DNA of 43,494 nucleotides from Burkholderiales bacterium (GTDB lineage: Bacteria > Pseudomonadota > Gammaproteobacteria > Burkholderiales > Burkholderiaceae_C): NCBI GenBank assembly GCA_017302495.1, contig JAFLDG010000002.1:1-43494 (forward strand). The letters are read 5' to 3'. Position numbers and translations under genes: made by a program. A model generated the notes under the pieces. It worked only from the letters and a program-made list of their open reading frames with translations. It did not search any database and had not been told where the DNA came from. Positions 1 through 8,156 of this stretch are shown here, piece by piece; position 1 is the stretch's first letter; every line of letters starts with the position of its first letter.

Positions 1-20
1 CGAGTTCCCGCGAGGTTGTC

Positions 21-371
21 ATGCCTGCTCGTCTTCTCCGCCTTCGCTGCCGACGGCTGCCGGGCCTGGCCCTGCTCGCCGCGGCGTCCGTCGCCCAGGC
101 GCAGGGCGCGCCCGCCCGCGCCGAGCGTCCAGACCCGCTGGACCCGCGGGCCGGAGTGCCTGCCGCCGCCTATGCGTCGCCGCTCGCGGGCTACCGCCGG
201 CTCGGCGACGACAAGCCGGTGCCCTGGAAAGAGGCGAACGAGACCGTGAACCGCATCGGCGGCTGGCGCGCCTATGCCCGCGAAGCGCAGGCGCCGGATC
301 CCGCGGCGTCGGCCGCGCGCACGCCGGCGTCCGGCCCGGCGCCCGGCCATGGCGGGCACAAGACGCATTGA
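21..371 (+). CDS. small secreted protein of copper module, unknown function
   Basis: A 116-residue protein with an N-terminal signal peptide (basic stretch, then a hydrophobic segment around residues 14-27 ending in AQAQ). The mature part is short and ends in a His-containing tail (GHGGHKTH). A conserved-looking core around residues 52-88 has W-K-E-A-N and IGGWRAYAREA. The ATG follows a GAGG at a suitable distance, and the gene ends 10 bases before the TolC gene, so the two are probably co-transcribed. I do not recognise a named family. The position ahead of tolC and a multicopper oxidase suggests a periplasmic accessory role in copper handling; that is inference from context only. Confidence 0.75.
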   Translation: MPARLLRLRCRRLPGLALLAAASVAQAQGAPARAERPDPLDPRAGVPAAAYASPLAGYRRLGDDKPVPWKEANETVNRIGGWRAYAREAQAPDPAASAARTPASGPAPGHGGHKTH

Positions 372-381
372 GGGGCGCACG

Positions 382-1827
382 ATGACCACCGCAGGCAGCA
401 CCTCGCGCAACGGGTCCCGGCGGCACGGCCGCCGGATCACGATCGCCCTGGCCGCCATCGCCCTGGGCGGCTGCGCGTCCTTCAGTCCCGACGGCGGCTT
501 CGGTGCCGTGCAGAAAGCCGCCGGCGAGCACCTCGGCCCCGAGGTCGAGCTCGCCTGGGCGCGGCAGGCCGAAGACCGCGACCGCATCGAGCGGCGTGTC
601 GCCGACCTGCTGGCCCGGCCCCTCGGCATGGACGAGGCGGTGCAACTCGCCCTGCTGAACAACCGCGGCCTGCAGGCGGCCTATGCCGAACTGGGCATCG
701 CCGAGGCCGACCTGGTGCAGGCCGGGCTGCCGCCGAACCCGGGCTTCGCCTTCGCCCGCTTCTCCGGCGGCGGCGAGGTCGAGATCGAACGCTGGGTCTT
801 CTACAACCTGGCCGCGCTGCTGGCGATGCCGCTGCGCCTGCAGGTCGAGCAGAGCCGCTTCGCGCAGGCGCAGACGGTGGCGGCGATGCAGGTGCTGACG
901 CTCGCCGCGGACACGCGCAAGGCCTGGGTCGACGCCGTCGCCGCCGAGCAGAGCGTGCGCTACCGGCGCCAGGTGATGCAGGCGGCCGAGGCCGGGGCCG
1001 AGCTGGCACGGCGGATGGCGCAGGTGGGCAACTTCAACAAGCTGCAGCAGCTGCGCGAGCAGTCGTTCTACGCCGATGCGGCGACGGGGCTGGCGCGCGC
1101 CGAGCAGGCGCAACGGGCGACGCGCGAACGGCTCGCGCGCAAGCTCGGCGTCTGGGGCGACCAGACCGGGTTCCGCCTGCCCGAACGCCTGCCGGACCTG
1201 CCGGCGCAGCCGCGCGCGCTGCCCGAGATCGAGCGCATGGCGATCGAGCAGCGGCTCGACGTGCGCGACGCGAAGCTGCGCATCGAGCAGACGGCACGTT
1301 ACCTCGGGTTGACGAAGGCGGTGCGCTTCGTGAGCGTGCTCGAGGTCGGCGGCAAGTACAGCACCTTCAACGACGCGCCGCGAGAGACCGGCTGGGAGAT
1401 CGGCATCCAGATCCCGATCTTCGACTGGGGCACGGCGCGCGTCGCCAAGGCCGAGACGGTGTACCTGCAGGCGGTGGACCGCGCGGCCGAGACCGCGATC
1501 AACGCCCGTTCGGAGGTGCGCGAAGCCTACGGCGCCTACCGCTCGGCCTGGGACATCGCGCGCCACCAGCGCGACGAGATCGTGCCGCTGCGCGCGCGCA
1601 TCGCCGAGGAGAACCTGCTGCGCTACAACGGCATGCTGATCGGCGTGTTCGAACTGCTGGCCGATGCGCGCGCGCAGATCGCCGGCGTCAACGGCGCGAT
1701 CGATGCGCTGCGCGACTTCTGGCTCGCCCAGGCCGACCTGGACATGGCGCTGGTGGGCAGGCCCGCCCTGACCGCGGCCGCGGCCCCGGCGATGGCCGCC
1801 GCCGAACCGGCGGGTGCCGGCCACTGA
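382..1827 (+). CDS. TolC-family outer membrane lipoprotein (orphan, in copper operon)
   Basis: A 481-residue outer-membrane efflux protein. The ATG at 382 is preceded by GAGGGG, giving a lipoprotein signal with a lipobox ending in LGGC (Cys31). A longer in-frame reading from 274 overlaps the previous gene and is Arg-rich, so it was rejected. The body has the alternating helical pattern of TolC proteins: an N-terminal repeat beginning near DEAVQLALLNNRGLQAAYAE, and a second half with IGIQIPIFDWGTA, a typical TolC beta-strand entry. Unlike the other three TolC-like genes in this window it has no adaptor or RND pump beside it. It sits directly before a multicopper oxidase, where CopB/PcoB would be in classical cop operons. 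It may lend an outer-membrane exit to a pump encoded elsewhere, or serve copper export with its neighbours. Confidence 0.85.
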   Translation: MTTAGSTSRNGSRRHGRRITIALAAIALGGCASFSPDGGFGAVQKAAGEHLGPEVELAWARQAEDRDRIERRVADLLARPLGMDEAVQLALLNNRGLQAAYAELGIAEADLVQAGLPPNPGFAFARFSGGGEVEIERWVFYNLAALLAMPLRLQVEQSRFAQAQTVAAMQVLTLAADTRKAWVDAVAAEQSVRYRRQVMQAAEAGAELARRMAQVGNFNKLQQLREQSFYADAATGLARAEQAQRATRERLARKLGVWGDQTGFRLPERLPDLPAQPRALPEIERMAIEQRLDVRDAKLRIEQTARYLGLTKAVRFVSVLEVGGKYSTFNDAPRETGWEIGIQIPIFDWGTARVAKAETVYLQAVDRAAETAINARSEVREAYGAYRSAWDIARHQRDEIVPLRARIAEENLLRYNGMLIGVFELLADARAQIAGVNGAIDALRDFWLAQADLDMALVGRPALTAAAAPAMAAAEPAGAGH

Positions 1828-1859
1828 GCGCAGCGCGTCGAACACGAGGAACCCGAAAC

Positions 1860-3278
1860 ATGCCGTCCCGAAGAAACTTCCTCGGCGGTGCCGGCCTGGC
1901 GGCCGCAGCCGTCGGCGCCAGCGCCGTCGGCAAGGTGGCGATGGCCGCGCTGCCCGAGCCGGTGATCCAGACCAGGCCCGACACGATGCCGCCGCTGGTG
2001 CCCGACACCGGCCGCCCCTACAACCCGGTGGTCACGCTCAACGGCTGGACCCTGCCCTGGCGCATGAAGAACGGCGTCAAGGAGTTCCACCTCGTCGCCG
2101 AACCGGTGGTGCGCGAGATGGCGCCCGGCTTCAAGGCGCACCTGTGGGGCTACAACGGCCAGAGCCCGGGGCCGACGATCGAGGTGGTCGAAGGCGACCG
2201 CGTGCGCCTCTTCGTCACCAACAAGCTCGGTGAACTGCACAGCGTGCACTGGCACGGCCAGCGGCTGCCGAACGGCATGGACGGGGTCACCGGGCTCACG
2301 CAGCCCGGCATCCCGCCGGGCAAGACCTTCGTCTACGAGTTCGTCGCGCGCCGGCCCGGCACCTTCATGTACCACCCGCACGCCGACGAGATGGTGCAGA
2401 TGGCGATGGGCATGATGGGCTTCTGGGTCACGCACCCGAAGGCGAAGCATCCGCTGATCGACGCGGTCGACCGCGACTTCTGCTTCCTGCTCAACGCCTA
2501 CGACATCGATCCTGGCAGCGCGACGCCGAAGATCATGACGATGCTCGACTTCAACCTGTGGAGCTGGAACAGCCGCATCTTCCCCGGCATCGACCCGCTG
2601 GTCGTGCGCCACATGGACAAGGTGCGCATCCGCATCGGCAACCTGACGATGACGAACCACCCGATCCACCTGCACGGGCACGAGTTCCTGGTCACCGGCA
2701 CCGACGGCGGGCCGACGCCGAAGTCCACGCGCCGCTACGAGGTCACCGAGGACATCGCGGTCGGCCAGATGCGCCAGCTGGAGTTCCTGGCCGACGAGGA
2801 GGGCGACTGGGCCTTCCACTGCCACAAGAGCCACCACACGATGAACGCGATGGGCCACGGCGTGCCGACGATGATCGGCGTCGACCACCGCGGCGTCGCG
2901 CGGCAGATCACCAAGCTGATCCCCGACTACATGGTGATGGGCGAGCGCGGCATGAAGGACATGACCGAGATGGAGATGCCGCTGCCCGACAACACCGCGC
3001 CGATGATGGCCGGCCAGGGCCCGTTCGGCGCCGTCGGCATGGGCGGCATGTTCAGCGTGCTCAAGGTGCGCAAGGGGCAGAAGCCCGGCGACTACCGCGA
3101 CCCGGGCTGGTTCCAGCACCCGCCGGGCACGGTCGCCTACGAATGGACCGGCGCGCTGCCCGAGCCGGCGCGTTCGCGCGGCGGCGGGACCGGTTCGTTC
3201 CCCGCTGCAGCCCGGCCGGCGCAGGACGTCGAGGTGCAGGTGCGCAAGCCCGCGGGCGGCCACGGCGGGCACCATTGA
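1860..3278 (+). CDS. Tat-exported multicopper oxidase with Met-rich tail (copper resistance)
   Basis: A 472-residue periplasmic multicopper oxidase expected to oxidise Cu(I) to the less toxic Cu(II). Residues 3-8 (SRRNFL) form a clear twin-arginine motif followed by a hydrophobic stretch, so it is exported folded through Tat. All four copper-ligand motifs are visible: HWHG at 130-133, HPH at 172-174, HPIHLHGH at 267-274, and HCHKSHH at 320-326 followed by Met331 as likely axial type-1 ligand. Between the first cupredoxin domain (about 90-195) and the C-terminal one (about 225-345) only some 30 residues remain. It therefore looks like a two-domain or strongly reduced enzyme rather than the roughly 600-residue CopA/PcoA type. 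Residues 358-397 are Met-rich (MVMGERGMKDMTEMEM and onward), probably a Cu(I)-binding segment. It sits in an operon between tolC and a cupredoxin gene. Confidence 0.92.
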   Translation: MPSRRNFLGGAGLAAAAVGASAVGKVAMAALPEPVIQTRPDTMPPLVPDTGRPYNPVVTLNGWTLPWRMKNGVKEFHLVAEPVVREMAPGFKAHLWGYNGQSPGPTIEVVEGDRVRLFVTNKLGELHSVHWHGQRLPNGMDGVTGLTQPGIPPGKTFVYEFVARRPGTFMYHPHADEMVQMAMGMMGFWVTHPKAKHPLIDAVDRDFCFLLNAYDIDPGSATPKIMTMLDFNLWSWNSRIFPGIDPLVVRHMDKVRIRIGNLTMTNHPIHLHGHEFLVTGTDGGPTPKSTRRYEVTEDIAVGQMRQLEFLADEEGDWAFHCHKSHHTMNAMGHGVPTMIGVDHRGVARQITKLIPDYMVMGERGMKDMTEMEMPLPDNTAPMMAGQGPFGAVGMGGMFSVLKVRKGQKPGDYRDPGWFQHPPGTVAYEWTGALPEPARSRGGGTGSFPAAARPAQDVEVQVRKPAGGHGGHH

Positions 3279-3322
3279 TCGGGCGATCCGTTCACCTGTC
3301 GACCCACGAGGAAGGAAGAACG

Positions 3323-3850
3323 ATGAAGCTGCTGCAGACCCTCCTGCTCGCCGCGGCGCTGCTGTCGGCCGGCGCTGCGCTCGCGCACGGCGACAAGGCC
3401 CATGCCGGCAAGCCCGGCCCGGTGAGGAAGGAACAGAAGGACTGGGGCATCGCCGGCGATCCGAAGGCCGTGACCCGGACGATCGAGGTGCAGATGCTCG
3501 ACACGATGCGGTTCGTCCCCGACCGCATCGACGTGCGCGTCGGCGAGACGATTCGCCTCGTGCACCGCAACGGCGGCAAGCTGATGCACGAGTTCGTCAT
3601 CGGCACGAAGAAGGAACTCGACGAGCACGCTGCGCTGATGCTGAAGTTTCCGGACATGGAGCACGACGAGCCGTACATGGCGCACGTGCCGCCGGGCAAG
3701 ACCGGCGAGATCGTCTGGACCTTCAACCGCGCCGGCGAGTTCGACTTCGCCTGCCTGATCGCCGGGCATTACCAGGCCGGCATGGTCGGCAAGATCCGCG
3801 TGCTCGCCGCCGGCCCGAAGGCCGACGCGGCGGTTGTCCACAAACAGTGA
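3323..3850 (+). CDS. periplasmic cupredoxin (CopI-like)
   Basis: A 175-residue secreted blue-copper-type protein. A signal peptide covers residues 1-21 (ends in AALAHG), and the ATG is preceded by a strong GGAAGGA. The cupredoxin fold is indicated by RFVPDRIDVRVGETIRLVHRN. The type-1 copper ligands are His89 (LMHEF), then C-x4-H-x4-M at Cys144, His149 and Met154. A Met/His-rich insertion (LKFPDMEHDEPYMAHV, about residues 107-122) could bind extra Cu(I). It resembles the CopI family of copper-tolerance cupredoxins known from Rubrivivax gelatinosus and related bacteria. That match is from memory of the family, not a search. It lies between a multicopper oxidase and a CusF-like gene, which fits a role in binding or passing copper in the periplasm. 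Confidence 0.88.
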   Translation: MKLLQTLLLAAALLSAGAALAHGDKAHAGKPGPVRKEQKDWGIAGDPKAVTRTIEVQMLDTMRFVPDRIDVRVGETIRLVHRNGGKLMHEFVIGTKKELDEHAALMLKFPDMEHDEPYMAHVPPGKTGEIVWTFNRAGEFDFACLIAGHYQAGMVGKIRVLAAGPKADAAVVHKQ

Positions 3851-3931
3851 GCCGCGGCCCCCGCATGCCCGAGGAACTGCCATGACCGTGCCGCGCACGA
3901 GCCGGCACGCCGACCGACGAAGGAGCCACCG

Positions 3932-4261
3932 ATGAAGAGGTCGATGATTGCCGTTGCCCTGTCGCTCGCCGCGACGCTGCCCGCACCGGCGCAGACGAAG
4001 GCCGACGACCACGCCGCGCATCACGCGCCGGCCGCCGCCGACATGACCGAGGGCGAAGTCCGCAAGGTCGACAAGGCCGGCGGCAAGATCACGCTGAAGC
4101 ACGCCGAGATCAAGAGCCTCGATATGCCGGCGATGACGATGGTCTTCGGCGTCAAGGATGCGGCGCTGCTGGACAAGGTCAAGGCCGGCGACAAGGTGAT
4201 GTTCAAGGCGGCCAACGAATCCGGCAGGTTCACGATCAGCGACCTGCAGGCCGTGAAGTAG
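3932..4261 (+). CDS. CusF-like periplasmic copper-binding protein
   Basis: A 109-residue secreted protein with a signal peptide ending near PAPAQT, a His-containing linker (DDHAAHH), and a single CusF-type OB-fold domain from about residue 40. The Cu(I)/Ag(I)-binding strand of Escherichia coli CusF uses His, Trp and two Met (H...W-P-x-M-T-M). Here the matching residues are His57, then M65-P-A-M68-T-M70, so the Trp that caps Cu(I) by a cation-pi contact is replaced by Met. Copper binding is still expected but with a changed site. An AAGGAG sits before the ATG. The gene is in the plus-strand copper operon between the cupredoxin and a cytochrome c. It would act as a periplasmic metal chaperone. 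Confidence 0.88.
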   Translation: MKRSMIAVALSLAATLPAPAQTKADDHAAHHAPAAADMTEGEVRKVDKAGGKITLKHAEIKSLDMPAMTMVFGVKDAALLDKVKAGDKVMFKAANESGRFTISDLQAVK

Positions 4262-4280
4262 GGTGGCAGGGACCCCGACC

Positions 4281-4766
4281 ATGAACCGCCGGCGGCTGCT
4301 GTGGGGGACGCTGGTCGGCGTCGCGGTCGTCGCCGCCGGCGTCGGCCTGGCCCTGCGCTTCGCGCCGCAGGCGCCGGGGCCGGTCGTGCTGCGCCCGGAC
4401 GACGCCGCGCTGACTGCGCTCGGCCAGCGGCTGTACACGACGCACTGCGCGTCGTGCCACGGCGCGAACCTCGAGGGTCAGCCGGACTGGCGGCAGCGCG
4501 ATCCGCAGGGCCGCCTGCCCGCGCCGCCGCACGACGCCGGCGGCCACACCTGGCACCACCCCGACGAGGTGCTGTTCAGGATCACGAAGCTCGGCGTCGC
4601 CAAGGCCGCGGGCATGCCCGGCTACGACTCGGCGATGCCGGCCTACGAAGGCGTGCTGACCGACGACGAGATCGTCGCGGTGCTGTCGTGGATCAAGTCG
4701 CGCTGGCCGGCCGAGGTCCGCGCCAAGCACGACGGGATCAACCGGGCGGCGAAGGCGAGGCCGTGA
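4281..4766 (+). CDS. membrane-anchored monoheme cytochrome c (copy 1)
   Basis: A 161-residue class I cytochrome c. One N-terminal membrane segment (residues 7-25) with three preceding arginines anchors it to the inner membrane with the heme domain outside. The heme site is CASCH at 56-60, and Met119 in SAMPAY is the probable sixth ligand. An HTWHH stretch (89-93) is unusual and is conserved in the second copy at 20266-20745. The two proteins also share long identical runs such as [12 protein letters not shown] chose the ATG at 4281 over a GTG at 4263 because it begins the natural basic-hydrophobic anchor. The gene lies between cusF-like and the copper ATPase. A link between copper oxidation and electron transfer is plausible but inferred. 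Confidence 0.88.
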   Translation: MNRRRLLWGTLVGVAVVAAGVGLALRFAPQAPGPVVLRPDDAALTALGQRLYTTHCASCHGANLEGQPDWRQRDPQGRLPAPPHDAGGHTWHHPDEVLFRITKLGVAKAAGMPGYDSAMPAYEGVLTDDEIVAVLSWIKSRWPAEVRAKHDGINRAAKARP

Positions 4767-4843
4767 GGCGGATCGAGCCGATCGACGCCGCCGGTCGCGG
4801 CATGGTCGACGAGAGTCGTCGTCGATCAAGGAGTGAAGGAGCC

Positions 4844-7207
4844 ATGGACACACGCGCTCACGCCGGCCACGAACACCACGCGCACGCGCATCCGGATCAC
4901 CCGCCGGCGGGCAGTGCCGCCGGCTTGAAGGATCCGGTCTGCGGCATGGCGGTGACCGAACAGTCGCCGCACCACACGCAGCATGACGGCAGGCCGTACT
5001 ACTTCTGCAGTGCCCGCTGCCTGGCGAAGTTCAGCGCCGAGCCCGCGAAGTACCTGCAGCCGGCGGCGCCCGAGACCCCGCCCGCACCGCCCGCCGCCGA
5101 AGCCGCGCCCGGCACGATCTACACCTGCCCGATGCACCCGGAGATCCGCCAGGACCATCCGGGCAACTGCCCGAAGTGCGGCATGTCGCTGGAGCCGGTG
5201 CTGCCCGACCTGGACGAAGGCGACAACCCGGAACTGGTGGACTTCCAGCGCCGCTTCTGGTGGACCTTGCCGCTGACCGTGATCGTCACCGTGCTGGCGA
5301 TGTTCGGCCACCGCTTCGGCTGGTTCGACATGGCCGCGCAGAGCTGGATCGAGCTGGTGCTGACGCTGCCGATCGCGCTGTGGGCCGGCTGGCCGTTCTT
5401 CGTGCGCGGCGCGCAGTCGGTGATCAACCGCAGCCCGAACATGTGGACGCTGATCGGCCTGGGCACCGGCGCGGCCTTCGTCTACAGCGTGGCCGCCACC
5501 GTCGCGCCGCAGTGGTTCCCGGCATCCTTCCAGTCGATGGGGCGGGTGGCGGTGTACTTCGAGGCCGCGGCGGTGATCATCTCGCTGACGCTGCTCGGCC
5601 AGATCCTCGAGCTGAAGGCGCGCTCGCAGACTTCGGCCGCGATCCGCTCGCTGCTCGGCCTGGCGCCGAAGACCGCGCGCCGCATCGCCGCCGACGGCAG
5701 CGAAGAGGACGTGCCGCTGACCCACGTGCACGTCGGCGACCTGCTGCGCGTGCGCCCGGGCGAGAAGGTGCCGGTCGACGGCGTGGTGGTCGAAGGCGCG
5801 AGCGCAGTCGACGAATCGATGCTCACCGGCGAGCCGCTGCCGGTGACCAAGCGCGCCGGCGACAAGCTGATCGGCGCGACGCTGAACAGCAGCGGTGCGC
5901 TGGTGATGCGCTCCGAACACGTGGGCGCCGCGACGGTGCTGGCGCAGATCGTGCAGATGGTGGCGCAGGCGCAGCGCTCGCGCGCGCCGATGCAGCGTTT
6001 GGCCGACACGGTGGCCGGTTACTTCGTGATGGGCGTCGTCGGCATCGCGCTCTTGACCTTCTTCGGCTGGGGCCTGTTCGGGCCGGAGCCTGCCTGGGTC
6101 TACGGGCTGATCAACGCCGTGGCCGTGCTGATCATCGCCTGCCCCTGTGCGCTGGGCCTGGCGACGCCGATGTCGATCATGGTCGCCACCGGCCGCGGTG
6201 CGACGAACGGCGTGCTGTTCCGCGACGCCGCCGCGATCGAGAAGCTGCGCCAGGTCGACACGCTGATCGTCGACAAGACCGGCACGCTGACCGAAGGCCG
6301 GCCGGTGTTCGAGCGCGCGCTGGGCGCGGCAGGCTTTGATGCCGACGAAGTGCTGCGCCTGGCGGCGAGCCTGGACCAGGGCAGCGAACATCCTCTCGCC
6401 GCCGCCATCGTCAGCGCGGCGCGCGACAAGGGGCTGCGACTCGACAAGGCCGAGCACTTCGATTCGCAATCGGGTATCGGCGTGCGCGGCACGGTGAACG
6501 GCCAAGCACTCGCGCTGGGGAACACGGCTCTGATGCAGCAGCTCGGCATCGACGTGTCGCCGCTGGCCGGCGACGCCGAGGCCCTGCGCGGGCGCGGCGC
6601 GAGCGTCATGCACCTGGCGGTCGACGGCCGGCTGGCCGGGCTGCTGGCGGTGTCGGACCCGATCAAGGCGACCACGCCCGAGGCGCTGGCCACGCTGAAG
6701 CGCGCCGGCCTGCGCGTGGTCATGGCCACCGGCGACGGCCTGACCACGGCGCGCGCCGTAGGCCAGAGCCTGGGCATCGACGAAGTGCACGGCGAGGTCA
6801 AGCCGGCGGACAAGCTGAAGCTGGTCGAGCAGCTGCAGGCGCAGGGTCGCGTGGTCGCGATGGCCGGCGACGGCATCAACGACGCCCCGGCGCTGGCGCG
6901 GGCCGATGTCGGCATCGCGATGGGCACCGGCACCGACGTGGCGATGAACAGCGCGCAGCTCACGCTGGTCAAGGGCGACCTGCGCGGCATCGCCACGGCG
7001 CGAGAACTGTCGCAGGCCACCGTGGCCAACATGAAGCAGAACCTCGGCTTCGCCTTCGTCTACAACGCGCTGGGTGTGCCGCTGGCGGCCGGCATGCTGT
7101 TCCCGTTCACCGGCTGGCTGCTTTCGCCGATGATCGCCGCGCTGGCGATGAGCCTGAGCTCGGCGTCGGTGATCACGAACGCGCTGCGGCTGCGCAGGAG
7201 TGCCTGA
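4844..7207 (+). CDS. copA: Cu(I)-translocating P1B-type ATPase
   Basis: A 787-residue P-type ATPase that exports Cu(I) from cytoplasm to periplasm using ATP. The start at 4844 follows AAGGAG. Upstream in-frame sequence is a shadow of the cytochrome gene. The N-terminus is His-rich (residues 5-19) and carries two Cys-pair domains instead of the usual HMA domain: a YHS domain (DPVCGM at 30-35, YYFCSARC at 52-59) and a heavy-metal-binding domain (YTCPMHPEI at 93-101, CPKCGM at 109-114). The core is complete: actuator TGEP 328-331, transmembrane CPC 433-435, phosphorylated Asp478 in DKTGTLT, HP 516-517, GDGIND 675-680. Y740-N741 in TM7 and the AMSLSS motif near 768-773 in TM8 fit the Cu(I) subgroup (P1B-1). 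The stop overlaps the next ATG by one base, so coupling is likely. Confidence 0.95.
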   Translation: MDTRAHAGHEHHAHAHPDHPPAGSAAGLKDPVCGMAVTEQSPHHTQHDGRPYYFCSARCLAKFSAEPAKYLQPAAPETPPAPPAAEAAPGTIYTCPMHPEIRQDHPGNCPKCGMSLEPVLPDLDEGDNPELVDFQRRFWWTLPLTVIVTVLAMFGHRFGWFDMAAQSWIELVLTLPIALWAGWPFFVRGAQSVINRSPNMWTLIGLGTGAAFVYSVAATVAPQWFPASFQSMGRVAVYFEAAAVIISLTLLGQILELKARSQTSAAIRSLLGLAPKTARRIAADGSEEDVPLTHVHVGDLLRVRPGEKVPVDGVVVEGASAVDESMLTGEPLPVTKRAGDKLIGATLNSSGALVMRSEHVGAATVLAQIVQMVAQAQRSRAPMQRLADTVAGYFVMGVVGIALLTFFGWGLFGPEPAWVYGLINAVAVLIIACPCALGLATPMSIMVATGRGATNGVLFRDAAAIEKLRQVDTLIVDKTGTLTEGRPVFERALGAAGFDADEVLRLAASLDQGSEHPLAAAIVSAARDKGLRLDKAEHFDSQSGIGVRGTVNGQALALGNTALMQQLGIDVSPLAGDAEALRGRGASVMHLAVDGRLAGLLAVSDPIKATTPEALATLKRAGLRVVMATGDGLTTARAVGQSLGIDEVHGEVKPADKLKLVEQLQAQGRVVAMAGDGINDAPALARADVGIAMGTGTDVAMNSAQLTLVKGDLRGIATARELSQATVANMKQNLGFAFVYNALGVPLAAGMLFPFTGWLLSPMIAALAMSLSSASVITNALRLRRSA

Positions 7208-7587
7208 TGATCCGTTCGATCCGCTTCGTCCTTCTCCTGCTGCCGGCCGCCGCCGGCAGCGTGCCGGCGGCGGCCGAGGTCATCGACATCGACTGGGGTG
7301 CGCGAGGCCGGTTCGAGCGGCAGGTCACGGTGGCGCCGGGCAAGTTTGCCGAGGTCTGCGGCAAGCTCCTGCGCAACGACCGGGTGGCCTGGCGCTTCGA
7401 GGCCAGCGGCCCGCTCGACTTCAACATCCACTACCACGAGGGCCAGGCGGTCCGGTACCCGGCCCGCGAGGACGCCGCGGCGGGGTCGAGCGGCACCCTG
7501 CAGGCCGCGCTCGACCAGGACTATTGCTGGATGTGGACCAACAAGGCGCGCCATCCGGTGAGCCTGAGGCTGGCCCTGGAGCGGTGA
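7207..7587 (+). CDS. small secreted protein downstream of copper ATPase, unknown
   Basis: A 126-residue protein whose ATG overlaps the ATPase stop by one base, implying translation by the same ribosomes. Residues 1-23 form a signal peptide ending in AAAE. The mature part has two cysteines (one in AEVCGK, one in DYCWMW) and looks like a single beta-rich domain (VAWRFEASGPLDFNIHYHEG). The HYHEG and CWMW motifs could in principle hold a metal, but I know no characterised family. Tight coupling to the Cu(I) exporter suggests it receives or senses copper on the periplasmic side; that is inference. Confidence 0.75.
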   Translation: MIRSIRFVLLLLPAAAGSVPAAAEVIDIDWGARGRFERQVTVAPGKFAEVCGKLLRNDRVAWRFEASGPLDFNIHYHEGQAVRYPAREDAAAGSSGTLQAALDQDYCWMWTNKARHPVSLRLALER

Positions 7588-7645
7588 TGGGAATACCGCA
7601 CCGTGGGCTTGATCCAGAGCAAGGTGCGCCGCGCCGGCGGGCCCC

Positions 7646-7658
7646 TAGACTGCCGGCC
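7646..7658 (+). promoter_or_regulatory. possible -10 element (TAGACT) just before a start codon
   Basis: TAGACT at 7646-7651 is followed by seven bases and then the ATG of the Cys-rich protein gene at 7659. There is no Shine-Dalgarno sequence, so if this is the -10 element the transcript would be leaderless. The same TAGACT lies six bases before the GTG of the Cys-rich gene at 27383. I see no good -35 at 17 bases upstream, so an activator would be needed. Confidence 0.35.
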
Positions 7659-8069
7659 ATGCGCGTGTTGCGTCGTCATCGGGGCTGGCTGTCCGGCTGG
7701 CTGCTGGCCTTGCTGTTGCTTTCCTTGTCGGTGACGACTGCGCACGCTTGCCTGCAGCATCCGGGGGCGGGCGGCGGCGATGCCGCCGAGTCCGCAGTTG
7801 CCGCGGTGGCCCCCGATTGCGACATGGCTGCCATGGGGGAGCAGACCGAGGTCTGCAAGGCGCACTGCGAGACCGGCAAGACGCCGGTGAGCAGCCAGAC
7901 CAGTCTGCCCGACGTCCTGTCGTCGCCGGTGGGATGCGCCGCGTGGGTCGGAAGCGTCGACTGGCATGCCCGCGCGAGGCTTGCCGCCCGCCCGCCGGCC
8001 GCAGCGGCTGATGGGCCACCCACCGGGACTCTGCCCCTCTACCTCTCACTCCTGGTCCTTCGGAACTGA
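7659..8069 (+). CDS. small Cys-rich secreted protein with C-x2-H-C motif, upstream of RND operon
   Basis: A 136-residue protein with a basic, hydrophobic signal peptide (residues 1-30, ends in TAHA). Cysteines are at 31, 54, 66, 70 and 93. The CKAHC motif (66-70), the first Cys directly after the signal, an LPD motif soon after, and the end LYLSLLVLRN all have counterparts in the minus-strand protein at 19157-19597, so these two are homologues. The C-x2-H-C plus further Cys could bind Cu(I) or another soft metal in the periplasm. It opens the RND operon, lies 87 bases before the next gene, and lacks a ribosome binding site, in line with a leaderless message. Function is not known to me. Confidence 0.72.
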   Translation: MRVLRRHRGWLSGWLLALLLLSLSVTTAHACLQHPGAGGGDAAESAVAAVAPDCDMAAMGEQTEVCKAHCETGKTPVSSQTSLPDVLSSPVGCAAWVGSVDWHARARLAARPPAAAADGPPTGTLPLYLSLLVLRN

Positions 8070-8156
8070 CCGGCCCGCCGCTTGCGGGCACGCTTGCGCC
8101 GATCGGGCGCGCGCGCTGTGCGCAACCGTCGCAGGTTCGATCCGAAGGAGAGTGAA

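Noticed and set aside
19..1845. Long antisense frame (608 codons) opposite the TolC gene, and similar long opposite-strand frames throughout, such as 10919-14290, 27380-30124 and 31211-34606
   Set aside because: They are His/Arg/Asp-rich mirror frames produced by high GC codon bias, lack known domains and lie opposite clearly recognised proteins.
7608..7623. CTTG-8-CAAG inverted repeat before the Cys-rich gene at 7659, considered as a MerR-type operator
   Set aside because: The arms are only four bases and its distance to the TAGACT box is wrong for a MerR/CueR promoter.
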